Assembly (NCBI GenBank): GCA_028015205.1
Contig: CM051513.1
Location: 44,210,841-44,274,840, forward strand
DNA from: Mytilisepta virgata
Lineage: Eukaryota > Mollusca > Bivalvia > Mytilida > Mytilidae
Direction: 5' to 3'
DNA: 64,000 bases
Shown: positions 33,041 to 43,395 of the stretch, piece after piece
Numbering within the stretch: position 1 is the first letter of the stretch
Layout: every line of letters begins with the position of its first letter
Notes under the pieces: model-generated
Told to the model about the DNA's origin: nothing
The model's database searches: none
Seen by the model: the letters and a program-made list of their open reading frames with translations, nothing else
Position numbers and translations under genes: made by a program

Positions 33041-34210
33041 TCAGATGAACCAAGTCAGACAGACATGTTACAATAATTCCATACACCAAATATAGTTGAC
33101 CTATTGCTTATAGTATTAGAAAACAGACCAAAACACAAGAACTTAATATTGACAAATGACACCTGCCAGACAGACATGTACACCTTACAATCATTCCATA
33201 CACCAAATATATATTTGACCTATTGCTTATAGTATTAGAAAAAAACACCAAAAACACAAAAACTAAACATTGACCAATGAACCATGCAAATGACGTCAAG
33301 GACAAATGACACCTGCCAGACAGACATGTACACCTTACAATCATTCCACACACCAAATATAGTTGACCTATTGCTTATACTATTAGAAAAAACAGAAAAA
33401 CTAAACTGACGAATGAACCATGCAAATGACGTCAAGGACAAATGACACCTGCCAGACAGACATGTACACCTTACAATCATTCCATACACCAAATATAGTT
33501 GACCTATTGCTTATAGTTTTAGAAAAACACACCAAAACACAAACTTAACATTGACCAATAAACCATGAAAATGAGGTCAAGGACAAATGACACCTGCCAG
33601 ACAGACATGTACACCTTTAAATCATTCCACACACCAAATATAGTTAACATATTGCTTATAGTATTAGAAAAACAGACCAAAATACAAAAACTTAACATTA
33701 ACCAATGAACCGTGAAAAGGAGGCCAAGGTTAGATGAAACCTGCCAGACTGACATGTACACCTTACAATCATTCCATACACCAAATATATTTGACATACT
33801 GCTTACAGTATCTGAGAAATGAACTTCATCACGTAACTTTAACCTTGATCACTGATCCATGAAATGAGGTAGAGGTCAGGTGAATCCTGTCTGACGGACA
33901 TGTAGACCTTGCAAGGAATCCATATACCAAATATAGTTATCCCATTACTCATTTTTTATGTGAGAAATTCACATAACAAAAAAAACTAAACCTTTTTTTC
34001 AAGCAGTCGCTGAACCATGAAAATGAGGTCAAGGACAATTGACATATGACAGACGGAAAGTTTATAACATAAGGTATCTTGCATACAAGGTATGAAGCAT
34101 CCAGGTCATCCACCTTCTGAAATATAAAGCTTTATACAAATAGTTTACGTCGCGGTCGGATAGTAATACCTATGTCTCACTCTGCGACTTTCGTCGCAGG
34201 CGAGACAAAA
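33041..34210. repeat. Intronic tandem repeat array, conserved part
   Basis: At least six copies of a 117-149-bp unit. Marker CCAAATATAGTTGACCTATT or variants recur at about 33085, 33210, 33354, 33489, 33636 and 33778, with CACCTGCCAGACAGACATGT in most. Copies are closer to each other than those at 30.4-32.1 kb, so this part expanded more recently. Minus-strand ORFs here are repeat by-products. Confidence 0.85.
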
Positions 34211-34376
34211 ATCAAACTTTAATTTTTCTGAAAGTCCATGAAATATTTGCCACTGGACAATAAGCTAACAACAATAATTCAATTAATCATTAAACAAATG
34301 TACAAACAACTTTTCCATTTACATCGAATTTTATCTCCTATACAATAAATAAAATACCATTGTACAATACTTTCAG

Positions 34377-34829
34377 GAGTTGGAGTTATAGAAGGAGCAG
34401 CCACCAACAAAGTTCTCGATTTTGACATATTAAATAAAGACTGCAAAAAATGCCAAGCAACAGACGTAAAAAAAAAAACACACGTCAGAGAAACCATGTT
34501 GGTTCATCCAAAAGCATGGAAGCTGCAGCCGCAGTTAAAATGTTTAAAAGGTCAGAGTAAAACGGATTAAGGTATACCACCCTTATAGGAGACGATGACT
34601 CCACAACACTATACCATGCAAGAAAAAATCTGCAATTAGGATCAACTTTTAGATCGATTCTACTACATGCCTTTGGGGATTACAGTCAATGTGGAAATTG
34701 GTGTAAACACAATCTAAACCCAACATCTTACAGACACACTGGTCTGCCTAGGGGAAAACCTTTAACAGACGAATTACTCCAAGAGAAACTGACTTCTCTG
34801 TTTGATGTATATGCAACTAATGCAGACAG
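34377..34829 (+). pseudogene. Mutator-like transposase/exonuclease gene, exon 3 (catalytic core)
   Basis: Acceptor acaatactttcag/GAGTTGG; donor GCAGACAG/gtaact in phase 2. It encodes VIEGAATNKVLDFDILNKDC, then in a shifted frame NHVGSSKSMEAAAAVKMFKR, LIGDDDSTTLYHARKN and LLHAFGDYSQCGNWCKHN. G-D-D-D-S-T is the second Asp motif of the Mutator domain; H-A-F-G-D-x-x-x-C-G-x-W-C is its Cys-rich end. The shift falls in an 11-A run (34467-34477), and one in-frame TAA follows KRSE (34558). Close to family length but with apparent loss after the GDDD block. Confidence 0.7.
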
Positions 34830-35094
34830 GTAACTCAAAATTTTAAAATGAATCCCATTAATACTTTTCTTAACCATAATATTTGTCATTCATATAAAAA
34901 AATTTCAAATGTTTTCCCAAAAAAGGTTACACAATAAATATATAATCACTATATCTATATACATGGTGTATATACAATATATGTACATTGTTGAAAAATA
35001 TAAAAATTATTGGGACAACTTTAAACAAGAGGCTCCCAAGAGCCTGAATCACTCAACTGGTAAAAAATATGTCATTTTGATATTAATTTTTTTC

Positions 35095-35640
35095 TGTATT
35101 GCAATCAGTACATGTAAACTAAGCAAAAGTTTCAAAGTCAATAGACCATGACTGAGGGGGCAGGGCCAAATATTCTCCATGGAAATGAGATATTCTAATG
35201 CTTATACAACTGCATACCAATTAACATTGCCCTACCACTAGTGGTTTTCCTTGAACTGACCTAATCAAACTAATAGATGTAAATTAAACAAAAGTTTCAA
35301 AGTCAATAGACCAGGACTGAGGGGGCGGAGCAGAATAATCTCCATGGAAATGAGATATACCAATGCTTATACAACTGCAAACGAAATATCATTGACCTAC
35401 CACTAGTGGTTCCCCATAAACTGACCTAATCACAAACTAATACATGTAAACTAAGCAAAAGTTTCAAAGTCAATATACCATGACTGAGGGGACAGGGCAA
35501 AATAATCTCCATGGAAATGAGATGTGCCCATGCTAATACAAGTGCATACCAAATATCATTGACCTACCACTAGTGGTTCACCATAAACTAGACCTAATCA
35601 CAAACTGATACATTGTTGACGCCGCCGGAAACAGCATACA
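35095..35640. repeat. About 166-bp tandem repeat, three copies
   Basis: CAAAAGTTTCAAAGTCAATA recurs at 35124, 35289 and 35456 (periods 165, 167), each followed by CTGAGGGGRCRGRGC and CTACCACTAGTGGTT. The larger repeat is bordered by AAGAGGCTCCCAAGAGCCTG on the left, a sequence also at 38878. Confidence 0.85.
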
Positions 35641-36428
35641 TATGTCTCGCTTTTTGACTCCATCAAGGCGAGACAAAAATGAGTAAAATCATTCTTCCAA
35701 GGGCAATAACTCATATAAGGTGTGAACTGACAATTCGTCCATATTGACTCATTTGAAGATTTTATTGTTCTGGTCATTTTTACTGTTGAAAAGTTCTCTC
35801 TATCTGTTATAGTTTTCAAGATACACAAACTGCGAAATTTGCAAAAAATTGACATTTCGGGGGGAATAACTCCAAAAAGGGTTGTCTGATTTTTCTGATA
35901 ATTTCGCAGGAGAAAGACCTATATATTTTCTGAGAATGAATGTATACTGTTTTTATCCCATCATCATGTTCTCACTCATCTGAACTGTGACTAAATAATC
36001 CCAGTACTTAATATAAATCAACATTGATAAATTACAGAAAAAAAAAAATAGAAAATTCTGACAATACCATATTATAGGTAAGAAGTATTGGGCAAATGAA
36101 GTACATGTATACACCACACATGAAAATTAATTAATAAACTAAATTTTTAAATTGATATCCTAAGCAAGATTACATACACACAAGAATACATACACACATG
36201 AATACAATGTACATGTTCACTCTATTTCAACTTTCTAGCTTGAAGACAGTACAAGTGGTTCCCTTTAAACTTACTTTTATATCACAAAATTGAACAAATT
36301 GCTAACCAAAAAGTACTCACCTACATGTATGTCAAGCTTTTGTATACAGTTCAACAACTATGTCAGCATATTACATCATAGCATTGATATTCTTATTTAA
36401 AGTCAAATAAAGGAAATATTTATTTCAG

Positions 36429-36728
36429 ATTATCTCCACTCGGATCAAGTCAAAAAAATGAATCCATCAACTCTGTCATTTCCAGGAAAGCACCCAAAAC
36501 CATGCATTTTGGTGGATCCAGGTCTCTTAAATACAGACTGTCAGCAGCAATCAGTCAAATTAACCACGGTCGTCACTACATTACAGAGATTTTACAACAA
36601 TTAAATATACTTATTGGTTCAAACACAGTCAAACATGTAAGAGATATAGAAAGAAAGAGAAAACTAGATGCCACAAGGAAAACCACCATTTCTTTCAAGA
36701 AGAAAAGGTCAACATTAAAATCCGACAG
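36429..36728 (+). CDS. Mutator-like transposase/exonuclease gene, exon 4
   Basis: Acceptor tatttatttcag/ATTATCTC and donor CCGACAG/gtaatg, in phase with exons 3 and 5. Intact frame: LSPLGSSQKNESINSVISRK, then FGGSRSLKYRLSAAISQINH and HVRDIERKRKLDATRKTT. The L-S-P-L-G-S-S-Q-x-N-E-S block, the helical middle and the basic tail match the end of the Mutator domain. The 300-nt exon has no frameshift. Confidence 0.7.
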
Positions 36729-36779
36729 GTAATGCCATGTTTACTTTCTAACACAAATAAATTTTCCATATATCAATTA

Positions 36780-37500
36780 ATTTAAAAGAACCTTTATGGA
36801 TATGCACATCTACATATTATGTCCTCATAAACTACAAAGTTTCATGAAATTCTGTTGTGTGGTTTCAGAGGAGTTGTGCTGACAAACTGTTGCAGTATTA
36901 TATTTAGGTCAAAATTCTAAGTTCAAAGGGGCATAACTCCTTGAAATAAAGAGCTGTATGATAAGACGAATAAAGTTCCATAATTCCTCAATGTCATATC
37001 AGAAATTTATAAAAAAAAAAAAAAAACTACAGGGAGGTTATTTTAATATATAAACTAGTCACCAAAGTTTCATGAAAACTGCTCAAAGCACTTTTGAGTT
37101 ATTGTCCGAAAACTGGGAAATCCCCCCTTTTTATGATAAAATCTCACAACTCGGAAACGTAAAATCTAAAATTTATAAAAATCAAAAGGGAGCTTAAGTC
37201 AATAGATATAAACAATTCACCAAAGTTTCATGCAAACTGGTTAAAGCGTTTTTGAGTTATTGTCCGACATGTTGACGACGGACGGACAGACGGTATACAT
37301 GTGTACCATAATACGTCCGTAAACTGGCGTATAAAAACATTGAATCATAATTTGCTGTCAATATGCACATCTACATAATATGTCCTTATTATCTTCATCT
37401 ATCATGAAATTCTGTTGTGTGGATTCAGAGGAGTTGCGCTGACAAACTGTTGCAGTAGTATAACATGGCCAAAATTCTAATTTCAAAGGGGCAGAAACTT
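36780..37500. repeat. Dispersed intronic repeat, two partial copies
   Basis: ATGCACATCTACATATTATG ... ATGAAATTCTGTTGTGTGG..TCAGAGGAGTTG occurs at about 36801-36890 and again at 37361-37450, with GACGGACGGACAGACGG between them. Confidence 0.65.
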
Positions 37501-37652
37501 TATCATATCTTTACTACCTGAAGAGTGAAGTCCATGGATGACCATAAATTCTACACCCCAGTTACTTTACATACCTAATAGAAAAAAATATAAAAATATT
37601 TTGCTTCTGAATTCATTTGTAGGTTTGAAAAAAAAAATTGCTCTGGACACTC

Positions 37653-37675
37653 CCCCCCCCCCCCCCCCCCCCCCC
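37653..37675. repeat. Poly-C run
   Basis: About 23 C in a row followed by T-rich sequence; length is likely unreliable in any assembly. Confidence 0.9.
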
Positions 37676-37961
37676 CACCCTTTTTTTATATTTTTTTTTT
37701 ACATATAAAAAAATTATTTGTAAATCACATCCAGCAAATTCAATTATCGGAGTCTACGAAAACAAATCATAAAACATATCATACAAATTACAATGTACAA
37801 CAACCTACCTATTTCAACATGTTTTATTTATACTTGCAAGTGCATCATAAGATAGATGCATATATGCTTAACGTAACCAGCATATAAAAGTAATAATACA
37901 ATAAATCGGCCGTTTGCCAAGGTGATAAAAGTTATTAAATAATAAAATTTTACATGAACAG

Positions 37962-38517
37962 GTGTTGCAAGCAAATCACCAATGAAGTTCAAGAAGGCCC
38001 TACATATGAGACGTCCATTTCAATGAACAACAATAGTGAAGACCAATTTGAACAACTACCTATAGCAGAAACCAGACCTGAACTAGATGTATAAAAGAAT
38101 ATACCAAATGATGGATGGATGGTTGAATTATTGTTTAACGTCCAGTGGCAACCAGGTGCATATCAGGACGAGAACATGTTGATATGATAATGAATATGAT
38201 CCCTGCTTTGTACTAGACCGACACGCTAAGTCGGATTTTTAATATGCTAGCTCATGAGTTAACTGTCCGCAGGAAGACATATCACCTCACTCGGACACAT
38301 ACTGACTCCGAGCCGACCAGTCTTTGCTCTTACTCCTAGATGCCGCGTGCTTGGCGGAGAAGCAGCAAATACCAAATCTAATGTCTTTGGTTTGACCCGG
38401 CCGGGGATCGAACCGGCGACCTTCCGCACTCGGGGCGAGCACGCTACCACGATACCACCGAGGCGGTACCAAATGATAAATCTATTGTAATATTTAATTT
38501 AGAAACTACAGGATTAG
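37962..38517 (+). pseudogene. Mutator-like transposase/exonuclease gene, exon 5, interrupted by a SINE
   Basis: Acceptor tacatgaacag/GTGTTGC joins exon 4 (phase 2). The frame runs CCKQITNEVQEGPTYETS to PELDV, a TAA, then KNIPND; the SINE 38113-38466 intervenes. After the duplicated target site the frame resumes as KSIVIFNLETTGLG. F-N-L-E-T-T-G is motif I of DEDD exonucleases with the first Asp replaced by Asn. The exon ends GGATTAG/gcaagc, a GC-type donor matching exon 6 in phase. Confidence 0.7.
38113..38466 (-). mobile_element. tRNA-derived SINE with 11-bp target-site duplication
   Basis: Minus strand: the head GCCTCGGTGGTATCGTGGTAG carries a pol III A box (TGGTAGCGTGC), followed by a B box (GGTTCGATCCC) about 35 nt on. 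The 3' end has AACAATAATTCAACCATCC and a (CCAT)n tail. TACCAAATGAT flanks it at 38102-38112 and 38467-38477. The element is 354 bp, inserted in coding exon 5 of the Mutator-like gene. Its 3' end resembles that of LINE B. Confidence 0.9.
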
Positions 38518-38875
38518 GCAAGCACTTTTAATCTAGACAGGAGTAAAATGTTATCAATTAACAATTGAAAATGAGGTCAAGATCAGATGAGCTCTGTCAA
38601 ACCAACATGTACAGCTTAGGGTTGTTCCAGAATTAAATGCATAGGGGGGCCCAGCATGGGATGAACTTTTATTAAATCCCAACCATCTACAATATTCATT
38701 TTACTTCGGCAAAAAAAAAAGAAAAATAAAAAAAAAAAAAAAAAAATAGGCGTGTTTCCGGCTGCTGGACCATCTCTTATTTTGTAGGCTCTAACTTTTT
38801 TTAAATTTGTAATTCTCGCTGTAAATCTGATAATGGAAGTCCTGGAAATCTGGAACGACTAACAGGAAAATGTTA

Positions 38876-39660
38876 ACAAGAGGCTCCCAAGAGCCTGAAT
38901 TGCTCACCTGGTTTATACCTATCTATTATATGTTGTTGAGAAAAAAAAAAACGTCATTAATGACATTTAATGTTATAACTAGTTTGACAATTTGGCCATG
39001 TTGACTTGCTTGTAGGTCTTATTTTGCTTTTTAAATTTTCTCTCTTAACTCCTATAGTTGTTGACAAAAATGCAAACTAAAGGCTCATAAGAGCCTGTGT
39101 TGCTCATCTAGCTCTATGTGCATCTTCAACAAGGGACACTCTCCAACATTGTGGACTAAAAAACAATTCATGACAAAAATCTTTTTTGTTGATCTTGTAT
39201 TGTTGATCATTTTTTTCTGTTAACAGTTTCTATCTTCTTTAGTTTTTGTCCAAAACACAAAAAAGGGCAATCATAAAGTCTACCAACGATTTCAGCAAAA
39301 TTGGGCTTATTTGTAGATCTCGTCTTGCTGATCATGTTTGCTTATTTTTTTTTCTATCTACTATAGTTTTTAAGATATAAGGCAAAAAATTGGTAAAAAT
39401 CGTCATTAGAAGGCAAAAACTCCAATAAGGAGTCATCGGACGATTACGGCCATGTTGACTTATTTGTAGAAATTGTCATGCTGATCATTTTTGCCATTAA
39501 AGTGTATCTCTATCTGTTATAGTTTTCAAGATTATAATAACCAAATAACTGCAAAATTTGCAAAAAATGGCATTTCATGGGCAATAACTCCGAATGGGTT
39601 GTCCAATCTTTCTGAAAATTCCACAGGAGATAGACATTAAAAAAAACTTATAAATTCTAC
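38876..39660. repeat. Dispersed repeat starting AAGAGGCTCCCAAGAGCCTG
   Basis: It begins ACAAGAGGCTCCCAAGAGCC (also at 35024) and contains imperfect internal copies (AAGGCTCATAAGAGCCTG near 39080; CTATAGTTTTTAAGATAT and TTATAGTTTTCAAGATTA). It is the inverse orientation of the family at 58083-59605, which ends GAGCCTCTTGTT. Confidence 0.6.
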
Positions 39661-39854
39661 CCTATGTCAGATTTGCTCTAACTGCTTTAATTAAAATGAG
39701 GGTCTGTCAGAAACCCTTAAAGCATATTTTTTCTTTGAAAAACTACAATCCAAAACACCTTTCATCCATTCCCATCTGAAATACTATATACATGTACCAA
39801 AATTTAAAATTGCAATTTTTTAGTAAAATTAAATTATATTTATGTTTATTTCAG

Positions 39855-40714
39855 GGAGGGATGCAGACATAGTACAAATTGCAGCAACTACTCTTGACGA
39901 AAGTAGCACTTTCAATAGATATACAATTCCAGAAAAAGACATAACAATAGGTGCATCAAAAGTAACCAAATTATCTGTAAAATATGACAAAGATGGTTTA
40001 AAAAGATTAGACTTTAATGGAGCCCGTAGATACCGTTAATCCCAACACAATGACCAATGAATTTTTAGAATGGCTAGCTACAATACAAAAAGAACAAACA
40101 ACTAAAATCACCCTGGTTGGACACATTTCATATGCTTTTGATTTTCCTGTTTTTTTATAATCACATGAAGAAAATGAATCGAGTTCAGGAAAGCTTACAA
40201 ATAATTCAAGGTATCGGTGATACCCTACCACACTTCAAAAACAGCATAAAGATTTACAGAATTATAAACAATGCACATTAGCCAAAAAGTTTGTACATGG
40301 GTACAATAAAGCAGATACACATAATGCACTACATGATGTTATTACACTGGCCAAAATTCTTAAGGTATCCAACGTGGACTTCTTTAAATCTTCTGTTATT
40401 ACATTTTCTTCCTTCTGCATCAAGCAGGACTTCATTGTTCAGCACACACCTTTACTGGACTCGTCAAAAGTAAGTTCAGAATTGGAACGACGACGTATAT
40501 CTCCAACCCCATTGCAACCAAAATAGCAGATTTTGGTCTTGGCTACAAGCATTTACTGTTGGTTTACAGAAGAAATGGCACTGATGGCATTAGAATGCTC
40601 CTGAAAGAAAAGACAGATAATGGAAAACCTCGAGTTACTTCATGTAAAAAAACAATTGAAAAGATGTGTGAATATTTTGAACTTACTTCACAAAACGAAG
40701 AAAATGAACAGTAG
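39855..40714 (+). pseudogene. Mutator-like transposase/exonuclease gene, exon 6: DEDDh exonuclease domain
   Basis: Acceptor gtttatttcag/GGAGGG continues motif I as GRDADIVQIAATTLDESSTF. Motif II is LVGHISYAFDFPVF (about 40118-40153) and motif III is ADTHNALHDVITLAKIL (about 40315-40365). Together these define a DnaQ/DEDDh-type 3'-5' exonuclease fold. The C-terminal part reads IATKIADFGLGYKHLLLVYR and NGKPRVTSCKKTIEKMCEYF before TAG at 40712. Frame changes occur near 40017, at the T-run 40152-40158, near 40235 and near 40470. An AATAAA lies 7 nt past the stop. Confidence 0.7.
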
Positions 40715-40721
40715 GCAGTTA

Positions 40722-40727
40722 AATAAA
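40722..40727 (+). promoter_or_regulatory. Polyadenylation signal AATAAA
   Basis: AATAAA just after the exon 6 stop, suited to 3' end formation of the Mutator-like gene. Confidence 0.4.
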
Positions 40728-41910
40728 GATTATCTTATTTGGCATTTGAACAATTTAGTACATGTTTATAAATGAAATAGATACAGTATAATTTAGGTAA
40801 ATTTTCATTGAAATCCTAAAACAAAACAATGTTTCTCAAAATTGTTATATTGCAACAAAAACTATCACTTGGAATTAATTTCACAAAGATCCAAACTTGT
40901 CATAAGGAAAAATTTTCTTAATATTTTTTTTTACAATAACCAAGTTTTCCCCAAAAACTAACTGGATAAATTTCTCGAACTAGGGGCTACAAGGAGCCTG
41001 TATTGCACTCATTCATTTTTCAAAAATTGATACAATGTTATGAGAATATTTCTAAAAGTCACTAGAAAAAAAGCAACAATGGGTCAAAATTGCCATTCAA
41101 GGGCACTAACTCATTTAAAGTCGATTGACCACACAGCCATGTCGATTTATTAGTAGGTCTTATATGCAAGATAATGCTTCTAGAAAACACAGTTTTACAA
41201 GGATTTAAAGATGGATAACAGGTTATAAATAAAATTTATAATAACATGTACATTTGTGTACCTAAAACTGCTGTAATTATTGATTTTGTAGATACAGTTT
41301 TTAATCATGATCTTAATAAATTGTTATCTAGTCACAGCTCAAGACATAAAAAGGTCAAAACATGTTTAGACTTCACTAGTCCAAACAGGTGTAATGCTTG
41401 AGTAACATTTCTTTTCATTTGCATCAATTAGACTATACTAGCTGCAACATTTACTGACTTATACAAGTTTAAACTTATCAAAAAGTGGGTCACTTCAAAG
41501 TCCATGCATAGTAGAGGTATAATCAATGAAAATGTAGTCTGCTTCAGCTATTTCTGATCTACATGGGAATTCCTAGAGTTCATAGATGTTTAAAGACCAC
41601 AATAAAAAAAAATCTTTTATTGAAACAGTACCAAAAACAATACACCAACAATTCAAAAATTTATTTTATCACATAAATAACACATTTTGATCTGTAGTTC
41701 TAAGTCAAAACAGTAATATCCTTATTTAAGTCTGAGCGGTGACCAACTAACCATATAAATTCATTTCTTTTATTTCGCAAAATCTGTTTTAAATTTTTAC
41801 ATGTCAGGCCTTTTATCAGCATTAGGTTTTGATCATTGTTGTGGTCCGTATGGAGACATAGTTGCTTCATTTGCAAACATATTTTATTTTTGTTCTACCG
41901 GTACTTCAAA
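40728..41910. other. No gene recognised
   Basis: AT-rich with scraps of dispersed repeats (CTACAAGGAGCCTGTATTGC at about 40987). No supported coding frame. Confidence 0.4.
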
Positions 41911-41911
41911 T

Positions 41912-42604
41912 TATACATGAGCTGCGTCGGACAGAAATCAACCTTATGCAAGTGCACGTATAAATGTACATGTATAAGACTTTTATTGAATTTGGAACAT
42001 TCAAATATAAATAAAAGATGAATTTTGGTCTGTTTTGTAGGATTCTTATAACAACCCAATTGTCACACGGTTACAGACTATCCGTAGAGATTTTTTCAAC
42101 CCGAAATATTCAGATGTACTGATATTCATTTGCATAAGGTCGATTTCTATCCAATCTAATTAAAAACCGATCTCTCATCGCTCCCGTTTTTTGATATGTC
42201 GCGTGGGAGATCTAACGAAACCCGCTTTGAGGTCACATTTGAGTGACCTCGTAGGTGTATCCTGTTCGACCAATGAAATTGCGGCTTCGGCGATCTTGGA
42301 AGTTGATCGTGTGGTAAAGGGATGTAACTCATTTTATTAACGAAGAAATCGTCAGTCCCCATAATTCATTCGGATCTTCTTTAACGATTAGATCTAAAGG
42401 AAAACTTTTTTGATTGGCTTATTGATAAAAAGTCAACTTATTTGCACATAATTATAAATTCATAAGTTCCAGTTCACTCACATGTGACCTCAAAGCGGGT
42501 TTCGTTAGATCTCCCACGCGACATATCAGAAAACGGGAGCGATGAGAGATCGGTTTTTAATTAGATTGATTTCTATCCGACGCAGCTCACATGTTATAAT
42601 TATG
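41912..42604. mobile_element. Foldback element split by a nested MITE
   Basis: AATTATACATGAGCTGCGTC..GGACAGAAATC and CCTTATGCAA at 41912-41960 recur inverted: TTGCATAAGG.CGATTTCTATC at 42131-42151, then after the MITE CCGACGCAGCTCACATGTTA at 42577-42596. The arms of about 40 bp therefore predate the insertion of the 42152-42568 MITE. Confidence 0.6.
42152..42568. mobile_element. Mutator-type MITE, copy 1 (long TIRs, 9-bp TSD)
   Basis: Terminal inverted repeats of about 84 bp start CAATCTAATTAAAAACCGAT and end with the inverse ATCGGTTTTTAATTAGATTG. They contain CTCTCATCGCTCCCG and GATATGTCGCGTGGGAGATC. ATTTCTATC flanks both sides (42143-42151, 42569-42577). Long TIRs plus a 9-bp duplication are the signature of Mutator-like elements. 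417 bp, non-coding. Same family as 53930-54283. Confidence 0.9.
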
Positions 42605-43234
42605 AAATCTCCTTAACATGTACATTGTATACTACATTTACTATAATCTGCAGGAAATAATAACTTGTAGTCTTTTAGATTAAAAATAAGGAACTGAGTG
42701 AGCTTGAAAAAGACAATATTACAAACATTGGACTGAAAGGAACAAAAAACAAAAAATGTATACAGATGGTACATATTAATGTATTGAAAGATAAAGCTAT
42801 CAATCACACTTGCTATCCAACAATACACATGATACAAGCAGAGATCATAAATTTGAAAACAAATAGGATATTCAAGTTTGTTTATGCCTTGTGTGCATCT
42901 GACAAGTCGAGCCCTTTTCAAATGATCTTTACAGATGCATGTAGTTTTCGTTACTGGGGGAAGTGGGGTTTACTCATTTGAGGAGCTAAAATTTTGAACT
43001 GAATTTAAAATATTTATATGTATATGGGTCGGGATTTTCTAAAAACATCAATATATGAATGGATACAGTTAAAATCCCAGCCACACTTCTGTACCCAAAG
43101 TCTATCTTGGGTCCACCCTGTGGTTCGCATGTTCTGCTGTTGCACCACTGTCACAGTTTAAGGAGGGTTTAGGGCTCTAAAACCCCTTTGAACCTGCCAC
43201 ATTCTATATTTGCATGTCAAAAGTCAGGAGCCTG

Positions 43235-43395
43235 TAGTTGAATGGTTGTTGTTGGTTTTCTCGTTTGAACAGTTTCAATTGTTGAAGGCCGTTCGACCTA
43301 TACATGTACAAATGTACATGATGAAGTTACATCCACGTCTGTTGGATAGTTGTCTCATTGGCAATCACAACACATCTTCATATCTATATATACAT
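43235..43395 (+). repeat. Short interspersed repeat
   Basis: TGAATGGTTGTTGTTGGTTT and TGGATAGTTGTCTCATTGGC followed by AATCACAACACATCTTC. The GTTGTCTCATTGGCA ending is shared with the element at 8237-8700. Confidence 0.5.

Noticed and set aside
31547..33797. Several minus-strand ORFs (IFGVWNDCKVYMSVWQ type)
   Set aside because: Translations of the intronic tandem repeat; no start context or independent conservation.
38400..38466. tRNA-like sequence with A and B boxes (-)
   Set aside because: It is the head of a 354-bp SINE with a target-site duplication, not a free tRNA gene; no proper acceptor stem was seen.
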